A DNA stretch of 64,000 nucleotides from Psychrobacter sanguinis (lineage in GTDB: Bacteria; Pseudomonadota; Gammaproteobacteria; Pseudomonadales; Moraxellaceae), in NCBI RefSeq assembly GCF_020736705.1, contig NZ_CP085990.1, positions 1,674,001 through 1,738,000 of the forward strand, written 5' to 3'. Positions 56,001 to 64,000 of this stretch are shown piece by piece. The translations under genes were made by a program, and so were the position numbers. The notes beneath the pieces were generated by a model. The model was not told the DNA's origin. It made no database searches and was given only the letters and a program-made list of their open reading frames with translations. Every line of letters starts with the position of its first letter. Position 1 is the stretch's first letter.

Positions 56001-57212
56001 ATGACCAAAATTCCAATGCAACCTGCTGACAGTGCGCCAGCCACATTCAATCCTAACGATACTATGCCCGCTAAGACTAATATCCTTGGTATGAGTCAAG
56101 AGCAGTTAGGTGACTACTTCAAACAGATTGGTGAAAAGCCTTTTCGTGCCACTCAGGTGATGAAATGGATTTACCAGCATGGGGTAACTGACTTCGCGCA
56201 AATGACTAATCTGTCAAAAGGGTTGCGTGAGAAACTAAGCGAAAAAGCATGTGTCGAAACTCCAGAGGTAGTGCATAAAGAATTTAGTGAAGATGGCACT
56301 CGTAAGTGGGTGTTTAAAGTTGCTGGTGGCTCATTGGTAGAAACGGTGCTGATTCCAGCGGATGACAGTAAAGTGAATGGTCGCAAGACCCTATGTATCT
56401 CATCACAAGTGGGCTGTGCTTTAGACTGTAGCTTCTGTAGTACCGGCAAACAAGGATTTGAACGTGATTTAACCGCGGCTGAGATTATTGGTCAGCTTTG
56501 GGTGGCTAACGCCTCTTATATGGAAGGCGTTGACAGCTCTGAATGGCAAAATAATGTAACCAACGTGGTTATGATGGGAATGGGGGAGCCACTGCTTAAT
56601 TATAAGCCCGTTGTCTCGTCAATGAGTTTGATGTTGTCTGATCATGCCTATGGATTGTCAAAGCGTCGTGTGACGTTATCAACCTCTGGTGTGGTACCGA
56701 AGATGTATGACCTTTATAAGGACATCGATGTGGCGTTGGCCATTTCATTACATGCGCCAAATGATGAGCTGCGTAATGAGTTGGTGCCTATCAACAAAAA
56801 ATATCCATTAAGTGAGTTGATTGCTGCCGCTAAAGCATATGTTCATGATAATAATCCTCGACACAAAAAGCATGTTACTATCGAGTACGTAATGCTGGCG
56901 GGTGTTAATGACAGTGATGAGCATGCTCACCAATTGGTGGCATTGTTAGAGGGATTACCGAGTAAGATTAATTTAATCCCGTTCAACCCATTCCCTCATG
57001 CGCCTTATGATCGTTCGAGTAACAATCGCATTCATGCGTTTAGTAATATTCTAAACAATGCCGGCTTTGTTTGTACCATTCGACAGACAAGAGGCGATGA
57101 TATTGATGCCGCTTGTGGTCAATTGGTCGGTCAAGTGGCAGACAGAACCCGCCGCTCAGCCAAATGGCAAGAAAGCATTAAGTCTCGCCAAGCGGAACAA
57201 TCAGTAAATTAA
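56001..57212 (+). CDS. rlmN: 23S rRNA/tRNA adenine-C2 methyltransferase RlmN
   Basis: 403 residues. Radical-SAM cluster [15 protein letters not shown] (about 138-152), the MGMGEPLLN and [12 protein letters not shown] motifs, and the C-terminal [15 protein letters not shown] with the second catalytic cysteine. Methylates A2503 of 23S rRNA and A37 of some tRNAs. The first 30 residues are a non-conserved extension. Core gene. Confidence 0.96.
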   Translation: MTKIPMQPADSAPATFNPNDTMPAKTNILGMSQEQLGDYFKQIGEKPFRATQVMKWIYQHGVTDFAQMTNLSKGLREKLSEKACVETPEVVHKEFSEDGTRKWVFKVAGGSLVETVLIPADDSKVNGRKTLCISSQVGCALDCSFCSTGKQGFERDLTAAEIIGQLWVANASYMEGVDSSEWQNNVTNVVMMGMGEPLLNYKPVVSSMSLMLSDHAYGLSKRRVTLSTSGVVPKMYDLYKDIDVALAISLHAPNDELRNELVPINKKYPLSELIAAAKAYVHDNNPRHKKHVTIEYVMLAGVNDSDEHAHQLVALLEGLPSKINLIPFNPFPHAPYDRSSNNRIHAFSNILNNAGFVCTIRQTRGDDIDAACGQLVGQVADRTRRSAKWQESIKSRQAEQSVN

Positions 57213-57394
57213 TAGAACTGAGCTTACTTTTGTTGAGTTTTTATACCATAATTTCTCATTAATTGGTCGCTTGCTTGATATTTTATTCTATGATAAAAAA
57301 ATTAGAGGTTTTAGGTGCAGAAAAGGGCCTAGGCCGTTACAATACGATTCGTGTAGTGTAATATTTAGTAAATGATGACTCATTAGGGACAACC

Positions 57395-58165
57395 ATGACT
57401 TGCCTTGCTCAGACCTTTTTAACCGCTGAGCATGTGCATCGGCCAAGATTGCATTCAAAATCTGACTTTGTCGCAGTGAGACATCCAATTTTTGGTGTGG
57501 TGGTTGCAATCTCGATGATGGGGTGTCAATCAACCTCCTATCAGGACGCGACACAACGCTCGTATCACACTGAGCAGGCTAATGAGATAGCGTTTATTAG
57601 AACCCAAATGGCCGCTCAGTATTTGACATTGAATGAGCTTGATAATGCCAAACGTCAATTAGAAAAAGCATTGTCAGCCAATAAACGTTATGCCCCTGCC
57701 TATGATATGATGGGGGTTTTGTTACAAGCGGAAGGCAGTCGGCTAAATATTATTGAAGCCGAATCGTACTTTCGCCAAGCCTTAGTATTACAGCCACAGT
57801 TGATGAAAGCACGTAATAATTATGGTGTTTACTTGTCACAACTGGGCCGATACGATGAAGCCATGCATCAGTTTGAAATAGCGGGTGCTGCCCTAGGTTA
57901 TGAAGGTCGAATTAAGGCCTTAGAGAACTTAGGACTGACTGCACTCAAGAGGGGCGATTATGCTCTAGCCACTGAAACCTTCGTTAGAATTTTAGAGCGT
58001 GACCGTAATAATTTAGTGGCTCATTTGGAGCTGATTGATCTATTAATTAGTAACAATCAATTGGTACAGGCAGAGAACTTGTATAAAGAGATGCTGACGC
58101 TATTAGAAGAAAGTGCGGTGACCGCCCCTCGAATAATTCGGCAAAGGGCAAAGTTGCGCCTTTAG
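57395..58165 (+). CDS. pilW: Type IV pilus assembly lipoprotein PilW/PilF
   Basis: 256 residues. A lipobox-like SMMGC at about 40-44, after an unusually long N-terminal region, then TPR repeats: AAQYLTLNELDNAKRQLEKAL (about 72-92), MKARNNYGVYLSQLGRYDEA, ENLGLTALKRGDYALATETF. PilF/PilW is the outer-membrane pilotin that places the secretin PilQ. The position before rodZ is the standard one. Start codon is not fully certain because of the long leader. Confidence 0.9.
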   Translation: MTCLAQTFLTAEHVHRPRLHSKSDFVAVRHPIFGVVVAISMMGCQSTSYQDATQRSYHTEQANEIAFIRTQMAAQYLTLNELDNAKRQLEKALSANKRYAPAYDMMGVLLQAEGSRLNIIEAESYFRQALVLQPQLMKARNNYGVYLSQLGRYDEAMHQFEIAGAALGYEGRIKALENLGLTALKRGDYALATETFVRILERDRNNLVAHLELIDLLISNNQLVQAENLYKEMLTLLEESAVTAPRIIRQRAKLRL

Positions 58166-58322
58166 CGTGACCCGATATAATAAAGTGGTTATAGAGATAC
58201 TATAATTAAGTATAAAGTAAGTGATCAAGTCAAAAAATATTTTTCGCGACAGCTTTAGCTACCTTACCGCACAGTGAAGAAGCCAAAAAGCTAAAAGTTT
58301 GGATTCGTAACCCAGAGGCATC

Positions 58323-59192
58323 ATGGAAATAGATAGAAAAGACCCGTTAACACCTACCATAGATACATCAAATCAAAATGTCGGCTCGTTTGGTAATCGA
58401 CTTAAGCAAGCACGCATAAATCAAAATCTAACTTTGGATGATGTGGCGGCTGAATTATTTATTTTAACGCGTCATCTCGAAGCGATTGAAGCAGAAGACT
58501 TTAAGTCTTTGCCGCAAGCCGCTTTTGCTCGAGGATTCGTGATTAACTATGCTAAGTATCTTGGCCTAGATCCAGACCAAATCGTAGACAGTTTTAACCG
58601 TAACTATCCTGATGAGTTAAAAAAGAAGAGTGTCGATGATATCGAGTCTCCTCTCAAGCCGATGGGTACTTTACAGCGTGAAGGAAGACGATCTATTCGT
58701 ATCAATCCGCTATTGGTATTGGGCGTAATTGGTTTGATTGTTTTGGCTGTATTTCTACTTCGTACCATTTCAAATGCGAAAGATGCCAGTACCGATGAGC
58801 AAGATACCAATACCAATGCGGTAGTGGATAACTTGTCAGAAAGCGAACAGTCAGCAGGCGCGGCTGTGAATACTACAGTGGTAAATAGTGGGAATGCTTT
58901 AGACAGCTCAGGTTCAGCGTTGGGTTCAGATTCTACTGCTGTGGTCAGTGCGGATAGTGCGACCTTGGATTTCCAATTAAAAGACAATACCCAGCTAACC
59001 ATTGTTGATGCCACTGGCAAAACCTTATTGACCGGTGAGCAGGCGCGAGGCGGGTATAAGTTGTCAGGCAAACCGCCATTTAAAGTTCAAATTGGCAACG
59101 TTTCTAATGTAACTTTAATGCTCAATGGTGAGACGATTAAGTTAAATGACTTTGCCACTAATAACCAAGCTAATTTTAGTTTGGCGCCTTAA
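58323..59192 (+). CDS. rodZ: Cytoskeleton protein RodZ
   Basis: 289 residues. Cytoplasmic helix-turn-helix GNRLKQARINQNLTLDDVAAELFILTRHLEAIE (about 24-56), LPQAAFARGFVINYAKYLGLD, one membrane segment (about 136-151) and a Ser/Thr/Asn-rich periplasmic linker before the DUF4115 domain (about 216-285). RodZ links MreB to the cell wall machinery and sets rod shape. Normal length and order. Confidence 0.94.
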   Translation: MEIDRKDPLTPTIDTSNQNVGSFGNRLKQARINQNLTLDDVAAELFILTRHLEAIEAEDFKSLPQAAFARGFVINYAKYLGLDPDQIVDSFNRNYPDELKKKSVDDIESPLKPMGTLQREGRRSIRINPLLVLGVIGLIVLAVFLLRTISNAKDASTDEQDTNTNAVVDNLSESEQSAGAAVNTTVVNSGNALDSSGSALGSDSTAVVSADSATLDFQLKDNTQLTIVDATGKTLLTGEQARGGYKLSGKPPFKVQIGNVSNVTLMLNGETIKLNDFATNNQANFSLAP

Positions 59193-59308
59193 TTCAATAC
59201 TATAAAAGTGGCAGTTCAAAGTATTTGTCTTGGTAGACGCTAAACTTTGACTGTCGCTTCGCAGTGCAATATTTTGTTCACCAAATTTCCAGTCAACTGA
59301 GAAGTCTT

Positions 59309-60433
59309 ATGTCTACTCCCTCTCCAATTAAACGTCGTGAAACCAAAAAAATCTATGTCGGTGATGTGGCAGTCGGTGGTGATGCCCCTATCAGTGTCCA
59401 AAGTATGACCAATACTGACACTTGTGATGTAGAAGCCACAGTAGCACAAATACAGCGTTGTGTTGATGCTGGCGCTGATATGATGCGAGTATCAACCCCT
59501 ACCATGGATACGGTGGCTGCTTTTGCAGAGATTAAAAAACGAGTGGATATTCCGCTAATTGCAGACGTTCATTTTGACTATAAAATCGCACTTGCAGTGG
59601 CTGCTGCAGGGGCAGATTGCCTACGTATCAACCCAGGTAATATCGGCAATGATGCCAAAGTTCGTGAGGTAGTTGCTTGTGCCCGTGATTACAATATTCC
59701 TATTCGTATCGGGGTGAATGCCGGTTCTTTAGAAAAAGAGATTCAGCGCAAATATACAGAGCCCACTGGTGAGGCGATGGTTGAATCAGCGATGCGCCAT
59801 ATTGATATCTTAGAGCGTTTAAACTTTGATCAGTATAAAGTGTCAGTAAAGGCCAGTAATGTGTTCCTGACCTTGGATGCTTACCGTCTATTGTCACAGC
59901 AAATCGACAACCCTCTACATTTAGGGGTAACAGAAGCGGGTATTTATCGCACAGGTACCGTTAAATCTGCGATTGCGCTAGGTGGCTTATTGCTAGATGG
60001 TATTGGCGATACTATTCGTATTTCATTAGCTGCCGAACCAGAAGATGAGATTAAAGTTGGTTTCGATATTCTAAAATCTCTAAATATTCGTGCCAATGGG
60101 ATTAACTTTATTGCTTGCCCTAGTTGTTCACGTCAAGAGTTTGATGTGATTCGAGTCATGAATGAGCTCGAAGCCCGTTTGGAAGATGTGCGTGTGCCAA
60201 TGGATGTGTCAGTTATTGGCTGTAAGGTCAATGGACCTGGTGAAGCCAAAGAAGCAGATATTGGGGTAGTGGGTGCTTCTCCCAACTCGCTGGTATATTT
60301 GCAAGGTGAAAAGAGCCATCTAATTGATACCACTACGTTAGTAGACAACATTGAAAAAATGGTCAGAGAACGCGTGGCGATTGCTGAACAAAAAGCGGCC
60401 AATGAGATATTGCGAGTAGACGGTAGCAATTAA
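59309..60433 (+). CDS. ispG: 4-hydroxy-3-methylbut-2-en-1-yl diphosphate synthase
   Basis: 374 residues from ATG 59309; the longer frame has no ribosome site. [20 protein letters not shown] (about 29-48), the iron-sulfur cysteines in [14 protein letters not shown] and [14 protein letters not shown], and LGVTEAG are the IspG motifs. It reduces MEcPP in the non-mevalonate isoprenoid pathway. Core gene between rodZ and hisS. Confidence 0.96.
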   Translation: MSTPSPIKRRETKKIYVGDVAVGGDAPISVQSMTNTDTCDVEATVAQIQRCVDAGADMMRVSTPTMDTVAAFAEIKKRVDIPLIADVHFDYKIALAVAAAGADCLRINPGNIGNDAKVREVVACARDYNIPIRIGVNAGSLEKEIQRKYTEPTGEAMVESAMRHIDILERLNFDQYKVSVKASNVFLTLDAYRLLSQQIDNPLHLGVTEAGIYRTGTVKSAIALGGLLLDGIGDTIRISLAAEPEDEIKVGFDILKSLNIRANGINFIACPSCSRQEFDVIRVMNELEARLEDVRVPMDVSVIGCKVNGPGEAKEADIGVVGASPNSLVYLQGEKSHLIDTTTLVDNIEKMVRERVAIAEQKAANEILRVDGSN

Positions 60434-60530
60434 GCGGCAAGCCTTGCCAAATTAAGACCAGTAAAATAAAAACAATTGTTTCATTTACGCTGGGTTATCA
60501 GCGGAATAAAAAATTATTTGGGCAAATAAT

Positions 60531-61841
60531 ATGATTAAGTCAATCAAAGGGTTTAACGACATTCTGCATGTGGCAACCTCTAGCAGTCAGCCAAGCAGCC
60601 AATGGCGACGTTTAGAGAACATGTTAAAGGAGGTTCTTGATCAATTTGGGTATGAGGAAATACGTCTTCCTATCGTTGAAGAAACACAGTTATTTGCCCG
60701 AGCCATTGGTGATGCGACCGATATCGTCGAAAAAGAGATGTTCAGCTTTACGGATAAGTCTGATCCACCAACGCCATTGACGCTTCGTCCTGAAGGCACT
60801 GCAGGGGCGGTTCGTGCTGTCATTGAACATAACTTATTGCGCGGCGATAGTCCTAAGTTTTGGTACATGGGCCCTATGTTCCGTTACGAACAGCCCCAGA
60901 AGGGACGTTATCGTCAATTCCATCAGTTGGGGGTAGAAGCTTTCGGCAGTGAGTTGGTTGATGTCGAAGCTGAGCTAATTGCGATGACCCATATGATGTG
61001 GAAGCGCTTAGGCATTGATCATGAGCTTACCTTAGAGATTAACAGCTTAGGTGAGTTGGATGAGCGTTTGGCTTATAGAGCCGCCTTGGTTGAGTTTTTG
61101 CACAATAAAAAAGACCTATTGGACGAAGACAGTAAGCGCCGATTAACCACCAATCCGCTACGTATCTTAGACAGTAAAGACCAAAACACCCAAGCTATTT
61201 TAGAAAATGCGCCTCGATTGGCGGACTTCTTAGGCGAAGAAAGCAAAGCTCATTTCAGTCAATTAAAAACGTACTTAAAAGCATTAGATATTGAGTATGT
61301 GGTCAACCCAAATTTAGTGCGCGGTCTAGACTACTACAATAAGACCGTATTTGAATGGGTAACTGACAAGCTAGGCTCACAGGCGACAGTCTGTGCTGGC
61401 GGCCGCTATGATGGTTTAATTGGCCAGCTAAAATCTATTGGTAAATCAGCAGATAAAGCAAAAACAGTAAAATCAGATCCAGCAGTAGGTTTTGCTATGG
61501 GTCTAGAGAGATTGCTACTGTTAGTACAAGCTATTAATCCAATGCCAGAAACGACCTCTTGTGACATCTTTGTGGTGGTTCATCCTGAGCTTTATGACCA
61601 AGGACTGCTCTATGCACAGTCTTTACGAGAAGCACGCTCAGACTTACGTATTAAAATGTCTAGTGCCAATAGCCTAAAGGCACAAATGAAAAAAGCCGAT
61701 AAGTCAGGGGCTAAATTGACCGTAATTTTAGGGCAAGATGAAATTGAGAATGGCACCATTAGTATTAAAACGATGGAAACAGGCGAACAGGTCAGCCAAG
61801 ACAAACTATGGCTACACAGCACTGAGAACTTTAGTTTATAA
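60531..61841 (+). CDS. hisS: Histidyl-tRNA synthetase
   Basis: 436 residues. SIKGFNDIL start, [19 protein letters not shown] (motif 2 start, about 82-100), [33 protein letters not shown] and [13 protein letters not shown] histidine motifs, [13 protein letters not shown] (motif 3), and the anticodon-binding C-terminus. Charges tRNA-His. Standard length. Confidence 0.96.
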   Translation: MIKSIKGFNDILHVATSSSQPSSQWRRLENMLKEVLDQFGYEEIRLPIVEETQLFARAIGDATDIVEKEMFSFTDKSDPPTPLTLRPEGTAGAVRAVIEHNLLRGDSPKFWYMGPMFRYEQPQKGRYRQFHQLGVEAFGSELVDVEAELIAMTHMMWKRLGIDHELTLEINSLGELDERLAYRAALVEFLHNKKDLLDEDSKRRLTTNPLRILDSKDQNTQAILENAPRLADFLGEESKAHFSQLKTYLKALDIEYVVNPNLVRGLDYYNKTVFEWVTDKLGSQATVCAGGRYDGLIGQLKSIGKSADKAKTVKSDPAVGFAMGLERLLLLVQAINPMPETTSCDIFVVVHPELYDQGLLYAQSLREARSDLRIKMSSANSLKAQMKKADKSGAKLTVILGQDEIENGTISIKTMETGEQVSQDKLWLHSTENFSL

Positions 61842-61921
61842 TTCGGAACTTATATTAGAGTAAACGGCTAGCAATACCGCTTTTCTTTGAATATTTGGTA
61901 ATTAACTTATTAGGTAGATTT

Positions 61922-62749
61922 ATGGCCAAACATCCCATTTCCAATTCACCAGACTTGAATAATTCAAACGGTGATCCGCAGTCAATGGAGAAGCTAAAGC
62001 AGGCTGCCGGTTATATTATTGGCGCTATATTGTTGGCCTTGGCAGGTTATTTTGGCTGGACCTATTTCCAAAATTCAGGCATGAAAGAAGATACGGTTGC
62101 TGCAGATAAGTATGCGGCCATTGAAAAAACCAACGATGAATTAATGGGTCAGCCAGAAGGCAATGCTGATGTGAGTAAAAAGCTAAATGCTGATATTGAT
62201 AAGCTAGTGGCCGAACACGGCAATACAGTTTATGCTTGGCAAGCTTTAATGATTAAATCACGTAATGCGGTTGATGCCAATGACATGAAGAATGCGACAG
62301 AGGCATTGAAAAAAGCACTAGAGATTGATCTAAAAGATCCAGGTTTACACTCTATAACTCAGCTTCGCTATGCCACGGTATTATTGGCTGATGGTAATGT
62401 GGATGAGGCACTTACTCAAGCTTCAAAAGATGTACCAGTAGCCTTTGAAGCCAGTCAGCAAGAACTTTTGGGTGATATCTATTCGGCGAAAAAAGACAAA
62501 GAAAAAGCCCTACGTGCTTATCAAAATGCGTGGAGCTTATTGTCTAAGCGTCATGAAGAGCGTCCTTTCTTACGCTTGAAGTTAGAAAACTTAGGTATCA
62601 ACCCAGAGCCTATTGAGCCTGCTGATCAGATTGTTGACGTAGCGGCATTGCAACAAAGCCAGGATGCTGCTCAAGCCCAAAGTAATGCCGAGCTTGAAGC
62701 TGTAGCTGCTGAACTAGCCGGTGGTTCCTCTGAAGGCACTGCTCAGTAA
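61922..62749 (+). CDS. yfgM: YfgM-type TPR membrane protein
   Basis: 275 residues from ATG 61922; an earlier GTG/ATG in frame has no site. One membrane segment (about 26-45: YIIGAILLALAGYFGWTYF) then TPR-like helices (KNATEALKKALEIDLKD, QQELLGDIYSAKKDKEKALRAYQNAW). YfgM is the ancillary SecYEG-PpiD translocon subunit that also restrains stress regulators. C-terminal 40 residues are Ala/Gln-rich. Between hisS and bamB as in other gammaproteobacteria. Confidence 0.9.
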   Translation: MAKHPISNSPDLNNSNGDPQSMEKLKQAAGYIIGAILLALAGYFGWTYFQNSGMKEDTVAADKYAAIEKTNDELMGQPEGNADVSKKLNADIDKLVAEHGNTVYAWQALMIKSRNAVDANDMKNATEALKKALEIDLKDPGLHSITQLRYATVLLADGNVDEALTQASKDVPVAFEASQQELLGDIYSAKKDKEKALRAYQNAWSLLSKRHEERPFLRLKLENLGINPEPIEPADQIVDVAALQQSQDAAQAQSNAELEAVAAELAGGSSEGTAQ

Positions 62750-62931
62750 GCCTGTAGTAAGAAGCCCGTTACAATAGGCTCGTTACAATAAGTTAGTACA
62801 ATAAATTGCCTTTTGACTTTTTGTTTATAACCGAATTTGTTATAACATACACAACCATAAGATTAGTACCAAAGATGCCCTACCGGCTTTTTAGGCGCTA
62901 TGACTTTTAACCTGATTGAGCTGATTCAACT

Positions 62932-64000
62932 ATGTATAACAATAAACCCCAATCTACAGCAGCAAGCGTTATAGCCCAAGCCTCTAAAATTACTATTTTG
63001 TGTGCTTCAATTGCTTTGGTTGCGGCATGTGGAAAAACCATTAAGCCCGAAGAGCATAAGCCTACTAAATTGGTTCAACTTGAGCAGTCTGTCAAGGTAG
63101 TTGATCCCGTATTTCAAACCTCATTAAGTGACAGATCTAAACTGGCTGACGTGAACCGTTTTGAAGTAGGTTTTGATGGCAAGCAAGTAGTTGTGGCCTC
63201 AGGCTCAGGCAAAGTAGCGAGCTATGATCTAAATGGTCAGGCACTGTGGAGTACTGATTTAAAAGAAGATATCTTAGGCGGTGTGGCATTTGACGGCAAC
63301 AGTCAAACGGCGGTCGTAACCACTAAGTCTGCCCGTGTTGTGGCTTTTGATACCAGTAATGGTAACGTTAAGTGGGAAAATAAAATCAAAGGTACTGTGT
63401 TAGCACCGGCCTTAATTCATAACAATCGTGTGGTGCTATCGGCCAATGACGGCGTAATGCATGGCTTGTCTTTACAGACAGGTGAATCTATCTGGCAGTT
63501 TACCACGCAGACGCCTAGCATTAGCGTACGTGGTAGTGCTAAGCCTACCTTGCTGGATAACCAGACAGCTTTGTTAGGTGGTGCAGATGGCCGTTTGCAT
63601 GCTGTAGATATTGAATCAGGTGTGCCAAAGTGGAACCGCCGAGTGGGTATTCCCTCAGGTGCCAGTGAAATTCAGCGCATGACGGATGTAGATGGTACGC
63701 CAACAGTGAACCAAGGTCAGCTACTGGCTGTAAGCTATAGTGGTCAGCTATTATCTGCCGACTTGGCCAGTGGACAGGTCACTTTCTTACAAGAAGCGGC
63801 CAGTAAAAATAGTTTGGCGGTAACCAATCAAGCAGTTATTACCACCACACTAGATGGGACAGTGAAAGCATTCGATCGTCAAACAGGTGAGCCCTTATGG
63901 GAAAATAAAGATTTGGCTTATCGTCAATTGAGTAACCCAGAGCTTATTGGTAATTACATTGCAATTGGCGACTTAGACGGTGTGATTCACTTCTTATCCC
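62932..64000 (+). CDS. bamB: Outer-membrane assembly lipoprotein BamB, incomplete at the window end
   Basis: 356 codons visible, open at the right edge. Signal peptide ending LVAACGK (C about 36) as a lipobox; then repeats of the PQQ-type eight-bladed propeller: GKVASYDLNGQALWSTDLKE, SARVVAFDTSNGNVKWENKI, GVMHGLSLQTGESIWQF, GRLHAVDIESGVPKWNRRV, GTVKAFDRQTGEPLWENKD. Subunit of the BAM complex that inserts barrel proteins. Family length about 380-400, so little is missing. Confidence 0.95.
   Translation, partial: MYNNKPQSTAASVIAQASKITILCASIALVAACGKTIKPEEHKPTKLVQLEQSVKVVDPVFQTSLSDRSKLADVNRFEVGFDGKQVVVASGSGKVASYDLNGQALWSTDLKEDILGGVAFDGNSQTAVVTTKSARVVAFDTSNGNVKWENKIKGTVLAPALIHNNRVVLSANDGVMHGLSLQTGESIWQFTTQTPSISVRGSAKPTLLDNQTALLGGADGRLHAVDIESGVPKWNRRVGIPSGASEIQRMTDVDGTPTVNQGQLLAVSYSGQLLSADLASGQVTFLQEAASKNSLAVTNQAVITTTLDGTVKAFDRQTGEPLWENKDLAYRQLSNPELIGNYIAIGDLDGVIHFLS

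Noticed and set aside
1..64000. CRISPR array
   Set aside because: No series of regularly spaced direct repeats was seen anywhere; the repeats present are IS copies and terminators.

Overview
The window reads as a Moraxellaceae chromosome, most probably Psychrobacter. Evidence for this is an AT-rich gammaproteobacterial gene set, a cyanide-insensitive-type cydAB operon with a small third gene, the conserved ndk-rlmN-pilW-rodZ-ispG-hisS-yfgM-bamB order, and several insertion sequences with a Moraxellaceae flavour. The genus call is an inference from protein look and gene order, not from a search.

Layout. (1) 1-6.2 kb: left flank with cydA-cydB-small protein (minus strand), ridA with a tandem palindromic operator, an MgtC/DUF4010 membrane protein and a PaaI-type thioesterase. 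(2) 6.2-8.84 kb: complete IS66 element with an 8-bp target duplication. (3) 8.9-42.1 kb: a genomic island of about 33 kb. Its ends are a 17-bp direct repeat of the 3' end of tRNA-Leu(CAA), at 8898-8914 and in the intact tRNA at 42065-42081. A tyrosine integrase lies beside the tRNA but has been split by an IS630 element. (4) 42.1-54 kb: fpr, DUF805, trmO, tatD, two TetR regulators, dgt, ychF, a DUF2233 lipoprotein and a GltB-like FMN protein. (5) 55-64 kb: ndk, rlmN, pilW, rodZ, ispG, hisS, yfgM and bamB, which runs off the window.

Inside the island, 10.2-16.7 kb is the element's own core: an unrecognised protein with a DNA-binding-like tail, an HUH-type YagK/YfjJ (inovirus Gp2-like) replication protein, a zinc-ribbon membrane protein, a DUF932 protein, a YqaJ/lambda-exonuclease-type nuclease, a cysteine-rich phage-like protein and an AlpA-like regulator. 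Most of these genes end in their own hairpin terminator. The 17-28 kb part is cargo: a truncated serine recombinase with a res-like site, a frameshifted DUF3817 gene, LspA, a DUF411 lipoprotein, Lnt, DsbD and a CDF-type cation transporter with a metal-binding-like N-terminus. Lnt (CutE) and DsbD (DipZ/CutA2) have historical links to copper tolerance, so the set may be a metal-stress module that carries its own lipoprotein-maturation enzymes. The 31.8-38.6 kb part holds a truncated UvrD helicase, a DUF779-alcohol dehydrogenase-aldehyde dehydrogenase set and an N-terminally uncertain double-HKD phospholipase D protein.

The island is heavily scarred by mobile elements: IS66 (one full copy plus a 742-bp fragment), IS4, IS3 (two copies that may bound a composite transposon), IS982, IS630 and terminal remnants of two further types. 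The most interesting points are the tRNA-bounded island itself, the precise IS630 interruption of its integrase, the LspA/DUF411/Lnt/DsbD/CDF set, an IS3 copy whose frameshift site has been replaced by an overlapping start codon, and the broken UvrD/PLD genes that could be the ruins of a defence locus.
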